Positions 1 through 6,697 of a DNA stretch of 6,704 nucleotides are shown piece by piece. Position numbers and translations under genes: made by a program. Source of the stretch: an uncultured Alphaproteobacteria bacterium (GTDB lineage: Bacteria > Pseudomonadota > Alphaproteobacteria > Sneathiellales > Sneathiellaceae); contig CALEMG010000334.1 in assembly GCA_937910835.1 (NCBI GenBank), positions 1 to 6,704 on the forward strand. Reading direction: 5' to 3'. Under the pieces are notes generated by a model. The model worked only from the letters and a program-made list of their open reading frames with translations. It had not been told where the DNA came from and did not search any database. Each line of letters starts with the position of its first letter. The first letter of the stretch is position 1.

Positions 1-411
1 GAAACTGCAGTTCCGCTTGTTGAATCCCGCTTTACAAAGGGGGGGACGCGGCTTCAGTTCTCTGTTCCCGTTCGCCAGCTATTTGGCTATCGCAGTCTGG
101 ATTTGCGCGACACGCTCGGCACATTTCTGGATGATGTTGCGGCAACATTGATCGCGCGGAACAATAACATCGCGACTGATCTTGAAATTCTTATCGGCTC
201 CGGGGTCGAGCTGCCGCAGCTTGCGGATATCTCCGATGATATTGCCGCGCAGCGGGTCAGCCATCTTTCGCAAGTTCTAATGGAGGCGGGGGTGCCGTCT
301 CGCAATATTTCGATTGGTGTGGCAGCCGGGGATGCAGGACTTATTCATTTCAGCTTCTTCCTGCGTCCGTCGCTTACCTTCCAGTTTCGCCCCGAGGTAG
401 GTGCGCCATGA
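1..411 (+). CDS. OmpA/MotB-like protein, C-terminal part (5' end outside window)
   Basis: The reading frame is open from base 1 to the TGA at 409-411 and gives 136 residues with no start that must be genuine, so the gene begins upstream. The visible part reads as an OmpA-like alpha/beta domain: a helix around in-window residues 35-53, a strand with LEILIGSG (61-68), a helix with the conserved-type arginine (AAQR, R85) and the 'LMEAGV' turn (93-98) before a last strand near 103-107. The usual GHTD signature is replaced by GSGVE, so the aspartate that binds diaminopimelate in OmpA-family domains appears to be missing. The stop overlaps the start of the next MotB-like gene (ATGA), which implies translational coupling and a shared complex. 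I infer a second, degenerate MotB-like subunit. The N-terminal membrane segment that would prove this lies outside the window, so a plain periplasmic OmpA-like protein remains possible. Confidence 0.6.
   Translation, partial: ETAVPLVESRFTKGGTRLQFSVPVRQLFGYRSLDLRDTLGTFLDDVAATLIARNNNIATDLEILIGSGVELPQLADISDDIAAQRVSHLSQVLMEAGVPSRNISIGVAAGDAGLIHFSFFLRPSLTFQFRPEVGAP
394..397 (+). promoter_or_regulatory. Ribosome-binding site of the MotB-like gene
   Basis: GAGG lies 10 bases before the ATG at 408, inside the 3' end of the preceding gene. Together with the ATGA stop/start overlap it supports this start and coupled translation of the two MotB-like proteins. Confidence 0.5.
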
Positions 412-1130
412 CCATCCTGGGCCTAAGTTACGAAAAATCGCCGAATACCAGTACAGCCTGGATGACGTCGCTCGCCGATTTGCTGGCGTTGTTGCTTGCT
501 TTTTTTGTGCTTCTCTTTTCGATGAGCGAGATCAAGGTGGACCGCTGGCAGACCCTGACCGAAACCTTCGGTAACAAGATGAGTGATATCACCGACCTTG
601 TGACCAAGACGGGCGAGGCAGAGAAAAACATGGCGATGATCAATGAGCCGAAGGCCTTCGATCTTGCCTATCTGGAACATATTCTGAACGGCAAGAAACA
701 GCAGAGCACGCTGCTCGCGAATGTCAATATTTTCCGTGCTGACGACCGCTTGGTCATTTCCCTCGCAGGATGGGACTTTTTCAAACCGGGAACGGAGAAA
801 GAAGGCGGTGAAGTTGTCGAGGTGATCGACATGATCGGCAATACGCTCCGTCATGTGAATAATCGGGTCGAAGTTTATGGACATACGGACCCGGACCCGA
901 TCACCTCTCCGACAGCAAAATATCCGAATAACTGGGCGCTGTCGCTCGCCCGTGCGCTGTCGGTGGCGAATGAACTGGAAAACTCGGGATATAACTATCC
1001 GATCCGGGTTTATGGCATGGCGGATTCCCGCTTTAGCGAACTGATTTTTGTGGACGACAAGGATAAAAAATATGCTTTGGCACGACGCGTGGACATCGTC
1101 GTGCGCGAGGCTGAGGGTCGAGGGAAGTAA
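408..1130 (+). CDS. MotB-family stator-like protein with OmpA-like peptidoglycan-binding domain
   Basis: This 240-residue protein has the layout of a MotB-type stator subunit. Residues 17-42 carry a plug-type motif (AWMTSLADLLALLLAFF) and form the only membrane helix. D24 aligns with the proton-accepting aspartate of E. coli MotB (Asp32 in its A-D-F-M-T-A-M-M-A-F-F segment). A periplasmic linker follows, then an OmpA-like domain from about residue 105: a strand at 153-157, the GHTD signature (158-161), the helix SLARA with R182, and a final ARRVDIVV strand (225-232). D161 and R182 are the expected peptidoglycan contacts. By family knowledge such proteins pair with a MotA/ExbB-like channel protein and anchor it to the wall. 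The ATG overlaps the previous stop, and a GAGG ribosome-binding site lies at 394-397. The product could serve a flagellar motor or another ion-driven machine; the sequence does not decide. Confidence 0.85.
   Translation: MTILGLSYEKSPNTSTAWMTSLADLLALLLAFFVLLFSMSEIKVDRWQTLTETFGNKMSDITDLVTKTGEAEKNMAMINEPKAFDLAYLEHILNGKKQQSTLLANVNIFRADDRLVISLAGWDFFKPGTEKEGGEVVEVIDMIGNTLRHVNNRVEVYGHTDPDPITSPTAKYPNNWALSLARALSVANELENSGYNYPIRVYGMADSRFSELIFVDDKDKKYALARRVDIVVREAEGRGK
1120..1125 (+). promoter_or_regulatory. Ribosome-binding site of the TPR gene
   Basis: GAGGGA lies 9 bases before the ATG at 1135 and overlaps the last codons of the MotB-like gene. It favours the ATG at 1135 over the in-frame TTG-type start at 1048, which would add 29 residues ahead of an otherwise standard signal peptide. 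Confidence 0.6.
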
Positions 1131-1134
1131 GAAT

Positions 1135-1239
1135 ATGAACCGCGTTATCAATCATGGATTTAGGCGTCGTCTGGGGCAATCGCTGATATTGGCTGCGCTG
1201 GTCATCGCGTTTCTGATCAGCGAGGTGAATGCAGCCGCG
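1135..1239 (+). other. Signal peptide of the TPR protein
   Basis: The first 35 codons encode a positively charged n-region (MNRVINHGFRRR), a hydrophobic stretch around LILAALVIAFLI and a small-residue c-region (VNAAA). This predicts Sec export and cleavage near residues 33-35, which places the mature protein in the periplasm. Confidence 0.8.
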
Positions 1240-4200
1240 CCGGTTACAGTGACGGCGGCCGATAAGGAAAATGTCGGGCGACTGGTTTTCAACTGGGAGG
1301 CGGCGCCGGAATTCACGGCCGAGCTTGAGGAGGGGTATCTCTATATCCGCTTCACGAAGCCTTTTGATACGGATCTTTCTGCGGCCTCAAGCGCGCTTGC
1401 GCAATATGTCGGCCAAGGTGAGCTGCTGGAAGGGAAGCAATCTGTTCGCTTCCCGCTCAAAGGTGAGCTGCGGGTTGCCTCGCGGCAGGACGGGAACGCG
1501 GTTATTGTCGAACTTAAAAAAGCAACTGTGACTGCAGCGAATAAGACAGCGAGCGGTACTGTTCCGGTCCGCCTGAGAAGCGGGGATCATGCAGATTTCA
1601 GCCGCCTCGTCTTTGACTGGCCGACGGCAACAACCGGCTATAGCAGCCGTACAAGCGATGATAAGCTGATTATCACCTTTGACGCCCTGGCAAAGATGGA
1701 CGTAAGGGCGTTTAACAACGATCCGCTCAATTTTGCAAAATCTATTTCTCTTTCAAATGTGAACGGCAAGACGGAAGTCTCTGTTCAACTCACACCCGGC
1801 AGCATTGCGAGCAATTTTCGCAATGAGAAAAGCATCGTTTTTGACATCAAAAAAGGTGAGGTAACGGCAAAATCTGCACCGGAAAAAGCAGCGCCTGCGC
1901 CTGCGAAGGTTAAAACCGCGAAGATAAGCGAGCCGGTAAAGAAAGAGCAATCCGCCAAGGTCGCTAAGGCCACGCCGGAAACCTCAAACCCTGCACAGGA
2001 GGATAAACCTGCCCTAAATAGGCCGGTTATTGAACTCCCTGTTGTTAATCTGGAGCCGAGGAAAGTAAAAGCAGACCCGGTACCTGCAAAAAAACCTGTG
2101 AAGAAGCCGCTGGAAAAGGTCGAAATCAGGCCCGACACTGCGCAGGAACTGCCCGCGCCGACGCCGATTGAAGACTCGGATGTGGTCAAAATAAAGACGC
2201 TGGTCAGCGACGACGCGCTTAATAACGTATCTCCGGCTTCGGGCAAGGGGTCCAGTTCGGCAATTGTTGCGATCAGCCCGACAATTATGCTGGATCCGGT
2301 AGCCGAGGAAGAGGAAGAAGTTGCCAAGGTTGAAGCCCCAAAAGCGGAGCCTCTTGTTGTCAAGGACGCCGGGGAAGAACCGGTTGCGAAGGTAGAGGCG
2401 AAACGGGTCATCTCCGAGCCGCTTTCCGCGCCGGAAGGGCCTAGCTTGAAAGTCAAAATTGCCAATCTGAAGGACGGGTTCCGCCTTATCTTCCCGTGGG
2501 ATAAACCGGCGGCCATGGCCATGTTTGAATCCGGTGGCGCCCATTGGGTTGTTTTTGACCAGATATCCAAGGCTGATTTTGAAAGCCTTTCGGGTCCTTA
2601 CAAGTTCCTCGTTTCAAGTGCGCGGCAGATTGATCATGACAGTGCGACATTGCTCCGCTTCAATTTTCGTGAGGGGTATGCGCCGAAGGTCCATAAGGTA
2701 AACGAAGAATGGTATGTGGATTTCCAGCTTGATGCGGTACCGGTCATACCCCATCCGCTCGGTGTCCAGACGCAAGGTATCTCCGCCTCTGAATTTAGGG
2801 CCTTCATTCCGGCCGTGAATAATGGCAAGGAAACCCGGTTCACAGATCCCGCAAGCAACGAGGAACTTGTTGCAATGCCGCTTCTTGGCTCGGGCTGGGG
2901 GATTGAGGAGGAGCGTATCTTCAACGGCATTACCGTCCTATCCACGGTTCAGGGGATTGCGTTTAAATCCACGGCCGCCGATATCCGGATCGGTCATGAG
3001 CAGAACGGGCTGGCGGTCACTGCCGTTTCCAATGAATTCGCGGCCCCCCGAGTGCCGAAGGAAATCCCCAAAAAGCCGGGTGAGGAAATCTACCCGACAC
3101 CGGCAATAGGTGAGGCACAGCTTGTGCGCCTGGATGAGTGGCGGCAGGTGAACCCGCTTCTCTTCACGATCCGCAAGCAGGAACTGCAGAACGCAGCAGC
3201 GACGGCGGAGAAAAAGGACAAGCGCGCCGCCAAAATGAAGCTCGCCAAATTCTATGTCGCCCATAATCACCATGCCGAGGCGCTTGGTGTTCTGGCTGAA
3301 TTGATCCGGAGTTACCCGAAGATTGAGAAGGACCGGGAATATCGGCTCCTAGCCGGGCTTGCCGAACTCGGGATGCATCGCTATGACGTGGCCGCGCGCA
3401 ATCTTTATCATGATGATTTCGAAGGCGATGTTGAGGTCGCCCCTTGGCGCGGAGTGGTTTCCGCGGGGCGTGGGGATTGGGAGCGGGCGGCGCAGGAACT
3501 CAACTATTCCGCCCCTGCTTTCGATGTGTATGAGCCGAAATGGCGCGATCATTTTCGCCTGCTTCAGGCGCGTGCTGCCTTGGAGAATGTCGATGTTAAT
3601 CAGGCCAAGAAAGTGCTTGATCTAGTGAAATCTCCTGAAGAAAAGGGACAGAAGGCTGAAAAAGCGTATCTGGAAGGTGTCCTGGCGTTGCAACTCAGCG
3701 ATTTTCCAACGGCTGCGGCGAAATTTACTGAAGCGGTGAAGCTAGATTACCGGCCAGTGTCTGAGAAGGCCCGCTTTAACAAGGTCAATGTCGATTTGGT
3801 GGCTAAGCTGATCACGCCGGAGCAGGCGATTACCGAGATTGAGAAGCTCGATTTTGCATGGCGCGGCGATGAACTGGAGGTTGAGGTGCAAAAACGCCTT
3901 GGCGATCTCTATGTGGCGACGGGTCAGATCGGCAACGGTCTTGAAACCTATAAACGAATTGTCCGGCATTTCCCGAAGTCGCCTTATTCACGTGATCTCG
4001 GACGCAAAATGAACAATCTTTTCGCCGAATTGTTTCTGGACGGCGCCGCCGATGAACTCCCGCCAATCAAGGCGCTGGCGATTTATTATCAGTATCGTGA
4101 GCTGACGCCCGTTGGGGATCGCGGGGATAAGATGATCCAGATATTGGCCGATCGCCTGACACGTGTCGATCTGCTGGAACAGGCCGCGCAGCTGCTTGAG

Positions 4201-4827
4201 CATCAGGTTAATTTCCGGCTGAAGGGGCTTGCGAAGGCAACGGCGGGTACAAAGCTTGCCATCGTCCATCTCTGGAACGACAAGCCGGAAGAGGCTTTAC
4301 GTGTTCTCTATGATACGCGCTGGCGTCAGCTGTCGCCCGAGGAGAAGAAGGAGCGTATCCATATCGAAGCGCGGGCGCAGGCCGGACTGCAGCATTACAA
4401 GGAAGCCTTGCAGTTGATCGCGAGTGACAGCAGCATTGAGGCCGACGAGCTTCGCGCTGAAATTCACTGGAAGTCGCGCAAATGGGCACTGGCTATCCCG
4501 GCAATCGAAAAACTGATCGGAAAAGGTGGGGACAGCACGGATGAAGCGGCCGCCCGGCTTGACCGGCAGCGGGTCATGCAGATTGCCGTAGCGCATAATC
4601 TTTCCAACGATAAGAACGGCATCCGTAATTTGCGGCAGAAATACGCCGAGTTGATGGATGGGACGCCCGATCAGGCCGCCTTCGATCTGATTACGGAACA
4701 AAATGATCCGTCAGAGACGAAATTCCGGGAGCGGGCAACGGTGATCGCCAAAGTGGGTCAGCTGGAATCCTTCATGGCCGGCTATCGTGAGAAGTTGCAG
4801 AACGGGGATTTCTGGGCGACCTATTGA
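1135..4827 (+). CDS. Large exported modular protein: beta-domain repeats, Pro/Ala/Lys/Glu linker, TPR solenoid
   Basis: The product is 1230 residues. Residues 1-35 are a signal peptide: Arg at 10-12, a hydrophobic core at about 17-28, and a likely signal peptidase I cut after VNA (31-33), with no lipobox. Two beta-type modules follow, with RLVFNW at 49-54 and RLVFDW at 157-162. A low-complexity linker rich in Pro, Ala, Lys and Glu spans about 243-435. A third module has RLIFPW at 450-455, and a further beta-rich region covers about 548-634. From about 700 to the end the protein is an alpha-solenoid of TPR-like helix pairs, clearest near 702-731, 844-870, 919-947 and 1039-1060. The modules resemble AMIN-type envelope domains, which is an impression and not a search result. 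The gene starts 4 bases after the MotB-like stop, so a periplasmic scaffold for that stator-like complex is the natural inference. The exact function is unknown. Confidence 0.85.
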   Translation: MNRVINHGFRRRLGQSLILAALVIAFLISEVNAAAPVTVTAADKENVGRLVFNWEAAPEFTAELEEGYLYIRFTKPFDTDLSAASSALAQYVGQGELLEGKQSVRFPLKGELRVASRQDGNAVIVELKKATVTAANKTASGTVPVRLRSGDHADFSRLVFDWPTATTGYSSRTSDDKLIITFDALAKMDVRAFNNDPLNFAKSISLSNVNGKTEVSVQLTPGSIASNFRNEKSIVFDIKKGEVTAKSAPEKAAPAPAKVKTAKISEPVKKEQSAKVAKATPETSNPAQEDKPALNRPVIELPVVNLEPRKVKADPVPAKKPVKKPLEKVEIRPDTAQELPAPTPIEDSDVVKIKTLVSDDALNNVSPASGKGSSSAIVAISPTIMLDPVAEEEEEVAKVEAPKAEPLVVKDAGEEPVAKVEAKRVISEPLSAPEGPSLKVKIANLKDGFRLIFPWDKPAAMAMFESGGAHWVVFDQISKADFESLSGPYKFLVSSARQIDHDSATLLRFNFREGYAPKVHKVNEEWYVDFQLDAVPVIPHPLGVQTQGISASEFRAFIPAVNNGKETRFTDPASNEELVAMPLLGSGWGIEEERIFNGITVLSTVQGIAFKSTAADIRIGHEQNGLAVTAVSNEFAAPRVPKEIPKKPGEEIYPTPAIGEAQLVRLDEWRQVNPLLFTIRKQELQNAAATAEKKDKRAAKMKLAKFYVAHNHHAEALGVLAELIRSYPKIEKDREYRLLAGLAELGMHRYDVAARNLYHDDFEGDVEVAPWRGVVSAGRGDWERAAQELNYSAPAFDVYEPKWRDHFRLLQARAALENVDVNQAKKVLDLVKSPEEKGQKAEKAYLEGVLALQLSDFPTAAAKFTEAVKLDYRPVSEKARFNKVNVDLVAKLITPEQAITEIEKLDFAWRGDELEVEVQKRLGDLYVATGQIGNGLETYKRIVRHFPKSPYSRDLGRKMNNLFAELFLDGAADELPPIKALAIYYQYRELTPVGDRGDKMIQILADRLTRVDLLEQAAQLLEHQVNFRLKGLAKATAGTKLAIVHLWNDKPEEALRVLYDTRWRQLSPEEKKERIHIEARAQAGLQHYKEALQLIASDSSIEADELRAEIHWKSRKWALAIPAIEKLIGKGGDSTDEAAARLDRQRVMQIAVAHNLSNDKNGIRNLRQKYAELMDGTPDQAAFDLITEQNDPSETKFRERATVIAKVGQLESFMAGYREKLQNGDFWATY
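1861..2440 (+). other. Low-complexity Pro/Ala/Lys/Glu linker inside the TPR protein
   Basis: About 190 residues between the second and third beta modules are dominated by Ala, Pro, Lys, Glu and Val, including an EEEEEV acidic run near 2308-2325 and repeated KVEA/PVAKVEA-like pieces. The composition is typical of an extended periplasmic spacer, as in TonB-like proteins. It separates the N-terminal modules from the rest and probably varies in length between relatives. Confidence 0.7.
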
Positions 4828-5825
4828 TCGCCCTCTTTCAGGATATCGCTGTAGAGGGCCGGATCGACATTGCCGCCGGAGGCAATGGCAACCACTGTCT
4901 TGTCCTGAATATCGATCTTGCCGGTGAGAAACGCCGCGAGGGCAACCGCTCCCCCGGGTTCTATCACGCATTTAAAGTAGTGAAAGGCCGTGCGCATGGC
5001 GGCCCGGGTTTCATCGTCCGTAACGACCAGTCCACCTGAAAGGGTTAGCTTGTTGATCCCGAAGGTGATTTTGCCCGGCGTCGGCGTCACGATGGCATCA
5101 CAGATACTCTGCTGCCCCGCCTGATTTTGAACGCGCTCCCCGGCGGCGAGGGATCTGTTGGTATCGTCGAAATGTTCCGGCTCCGCCGCGTAGATTTTTG
5201 TTCTGGGGCTGAGTTCCCGTAAGGCGAGGGATGTGCCTGCAATCAGCCCCCCGCCGCCCGCCGGTGCAGCGCAGATATCAGCGTGGATATTCTGATCCTT
5301 CAGCTGTTCGACAATCTCAACCCCTGTCGTTCCCTGTCCGGAAATGACAAAGTAATTATCATAGGGTTTGATGAGGGTAAGGTTGCCGTCTTTGGCGATT
5401 TTCTCGCCAATTTCCTCGCGTGATTGGCGATACCGGTCATAGGTGATAACTTTCGCGCCATATTCGCGGGTGTTGTTCAGCTTTATGGCAGGGGAGTCTT
5501 CAGGCATCAAGATAGTTGCGGTGATTCCCAGCATTTTCGCTGACAGGGCGACGCCTTGCGCGTGATTGCCACTTGAATAGGCAATGACCCCGGCCGCTTT
5601 TTGCGCCGCCGACAAACGGCTGAGCGTGTTGTAGGCACCGCGAAACTTGAAAGAACCGGTATGCTGCAATGTTTCACATTTGAGAAAGAGCCGCGCACCC
5701 AGCCGCTCGTTAAGCGCCTTGGATTCAAGAAGTGGTGTGCGAACGACAATCCCACGCAGTTGCTCTGCCGCATCCCGAACGGATTGGTATGATGGAGTCT
5801 TATCGAACTCGAGCAATGAATTCAT
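4821..5825 (-). CDS. PLP-dependent threonine/serine dehydratase-like enzyme (fold type II)
   Basis: This 334-residue protein has the full fold-type II signature. GSFKFRGA holds the Schiff-base lysine K60, SSGNHAQG (84-91) binds the substrate carboxylate, GGGGL (190-194) grips the PLP phosphate, and SGGN (316-319) lies near the pyridine nitrogen. E215 and D221 match the divalent-metal site of serine racemase-type enzymes. There is no C-terminal ACT-like regulatory domain, unlike the roughly 514-residue biosynthetic IlvA of E. coli, so this resembles the short catabolic type that deaminates L-threonine or L-serine to 2-oxobutyrate or pyruvate in the cytoplasm. Serine racemase or hydroxyaspartate ammonia-lyase activity cannot be excluded because S85 is present. 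The ATG at 5825 is the first possible: an in-frame TAA lies four codons upstream. The start lies inside the upstream hydrolase gene with no strong ribosome-binding site, so translation is probably coupled. Confidence 0.88.
   Translation of the reverse strand: MNSLLEFDKTPSYQSVRDAAEQLRGIVVRTPLLESKALNERLGARLFLKCETLQHTGSFKFRGAYNTLSRLSAAQKAAGVIAYSSGNHAQGVALSAKMLGITATILMPEDSPAIKLNNTREYGAKVITYDRYRQSREEIGEKIAKDGNLTLIKPYDNYFVISGQGTTGVEIVEQLKDQNIHADICAAPAGGGGLIAGTSLALRELSPRTKIYAAEPEHFDDTNRSLAAGERVQNQAGQQSICDAIVTPTPGKITFGINKLTLSGGLVVTDDETRAAMRTAFHYFKCVIEPGGAVALAAFLTGKIDIQDKTVVAIASGGNVDPALYSDILKEGDQ
4830..4859. terminator. Stem-loop at the convergent gene ends (possible weak bidirectional terminator)
   Basis: GCCCTCT (4830-4836) and AGAGGGC (4853-4859) form a perfect 7-base GC-rich inverted repeat with a 16-base loop, starting 3 bases after the TPR gene stop and inside the last codons of the dehydratase. 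No T-run follows on either strand, so it is not a standard intrinsic terminator and may be incidental. Confidence 0.3.
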
Positions 5826-6660
5826 CCAGTTTAGTTAACGCTTCCGGCTCGTTCAGGAGAGGCACATGTCCCCGGTTATTCAGGATCAGGGCTTCCATGT
5901 CCGGGTCTTCTTCCTTCATGCGCGCGAAAACCTCCGCGCTTAGCACATCCGAGAGTGCCCCACGGATCGCGAGGACCGGTAAATCACCAAGCTCCTTGAA
6001 GAACGGCCATAGATCGACCTGTTCCTCGGAGTTGAGTTGCTCCGCTAGCGCCCGGGCAAGGCTCAGGTCATAGTTAAAGCGATAATTCTTCGCCGTCTCA
6101 TCATAGACGAAGGTTGTTTCCGACTGACCGAGCCAATCATTATCCGAGTTATCCGGATAGGCGCCGCCATAGATCTTTTCCTGCTCAACCGCCGCCTCTT
6201 CAAGGGTCGCAAAACGAACGTCTTTTCCAACATAATCAAGGATGCGGCTGCTGCCCGATTTGTCGACCTCCGGCCCGACGTCATTCAGAATGGCTCCGGC
6301 AATGAAATTCTTAGCAAGGCCAGCCATCGCGATGGTTAGCAAACCGCCTAAGGAAGTGCCGACAAATAGCGCCTTTTCAATGCCCTTGGTGGTTAGAAAG
6401 ACAAAAATATCTCCAAGGTAAGTTTGCGGATTGTAGTTTTTATAGTCCGTGTCATAGGCGGACTTTCCGCGCCCGCGATAATCGAGGGTGTAGACCTTGC
6501 GTGTTTTGGAATAACGCTCGGCGAAATCATGGAAATCGAGTGACGAGCGTGTCAGGCCAGAGAGGCAGATGATCGGACAAGAACTCTTATCTGATCCATA
6601 TTCCCTATAATATAAACTCAGGCCATCCGAAGACTGATAATAATTCTCGCTGAAAGACAT
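5800..6660 (-). CDS. Alpha/beta hydrolase
   Basis: This 286-residue cytoplasmic protein has no signal peptide. It shows the alpha/beta-hydrolase landmarks in order: an oxyanion-loop region with SG (34-35) in place of the common HG, DYRGRGKS (60-67), the nucleophile elbow GTSLGG with S103, the segment LNDVGPEVD (125-133) leading into a cap region, the acid D238 in RGALSD, and H265 in NRGHVPLLNEPE. The triad S103-D238-H265 is complete, so an active esterase, lactonase or related hydrolase is expected; the substrate is unknown. The ATG at 6660 has an AGGGTGA ribosome-binding site 9 bases upstream and an in-frame TGA just before it, which fixes the start. The 3' end overlaps the dehydratase start by 26 bases, so the two are probably cotranscribed. 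Confidence 0.87.
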   Translation of the reverse strand: MSFSENYYQSSDGLSLYYREYGSDKSSCPIICLSGLTRSSLDFHDFAERYSKTRKVYTLDYRGRGKSAYDTDYKNYNPQTYLGDIFVFLTTKGIEKALFVGTSLGGLLTIAMAGLAKNFIAGAILNDVGPEVDKSGSSRILDYVGKDVRFATLEEAAVEQEKIYGGAYPDNSDNDWLGQSETTFVYDETAKNYRFNYDLSLARALAEQLNSEEQVDLWPFFKELGDLPVLAIRGALSDVLSAEVFARMKEEDPDMEALILNNRGHVPLLNEPEALTKLDEFIARVR

Positions 6661-6669
6661 AGGAAAAAT

Positions 6670-6676
6670 TCACCCT
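6670..6676 (-). promoter_or_regulatory. Ribosome-binding site of the hydrolase gene
   Basis: On the minus strand AGGGTGA ends 9 bases before the ATG at 6660. Its GGTGA part matches the core of the consensus Shine-Dalgarno sequence. Confidence 0.6.
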
Positions 6677-6683
6677 GAAAATT

Positions 6684-6697
6684 CATGTTTAATCATG
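6684..6697. promoter_or_regulatory. AT-rich near-palindrome upstream of the hydrolase (possible operator)
   Basis: CATGTTTAATCATG matches its own reverse complement at 12 of 14 positions and sits directly upstream of the hydrolase ribosome-binding site, in the only real intergenic gap. TCATGTT also occurs twice in direct orientation (6683-6689 and 6693-6699), spaced one helical turn apart. It may be a regulator site, but the stretch is short and could be chance. No convincing -35/-10 pair is visible before the window ends. Confidence 0.25.

Noticed and set aside
500..506. Run of seven T in the MotB-like gene as a possible frameshift site
   Set aside because: It encodes two Phe codons in the membrane helix, the frame is intact on both sides, and no alternative frame product is sensible.
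1048..1134. Upstream start for the TPR protein at 1048
   Set aside because: It would run 83 bases into the MotB-like gene and put 29 extra residues before a normal signal peptide; the ATG at 1135 has a good ribosome-binding site.
423..1151. A 242-codon open frame antisense to the MotB-like gene
   Set aside because: It mirrors the whole MotB-like gene, which has clear family motifs, and its translation is rich in His, Arg and Ile with no recognisable domain.
1785..2570. A 261-codon open frame antisense to the linker of the TPR protein
   Set aside because: Its Ser/Thr/Gly/Ala/Phe-rich translation is the expected shadow of the Pro/Ala/Lys/Glu linker on the other strand; no ribosome-binding site or domain supports it.
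5601..6073. Plus-strand open frames opposite the dehydratase and hydrolase genes
   Set aside because: They overlap each other and two well-supported enzymes, and their Arg/Ser/Pro-rich translations show no domain.
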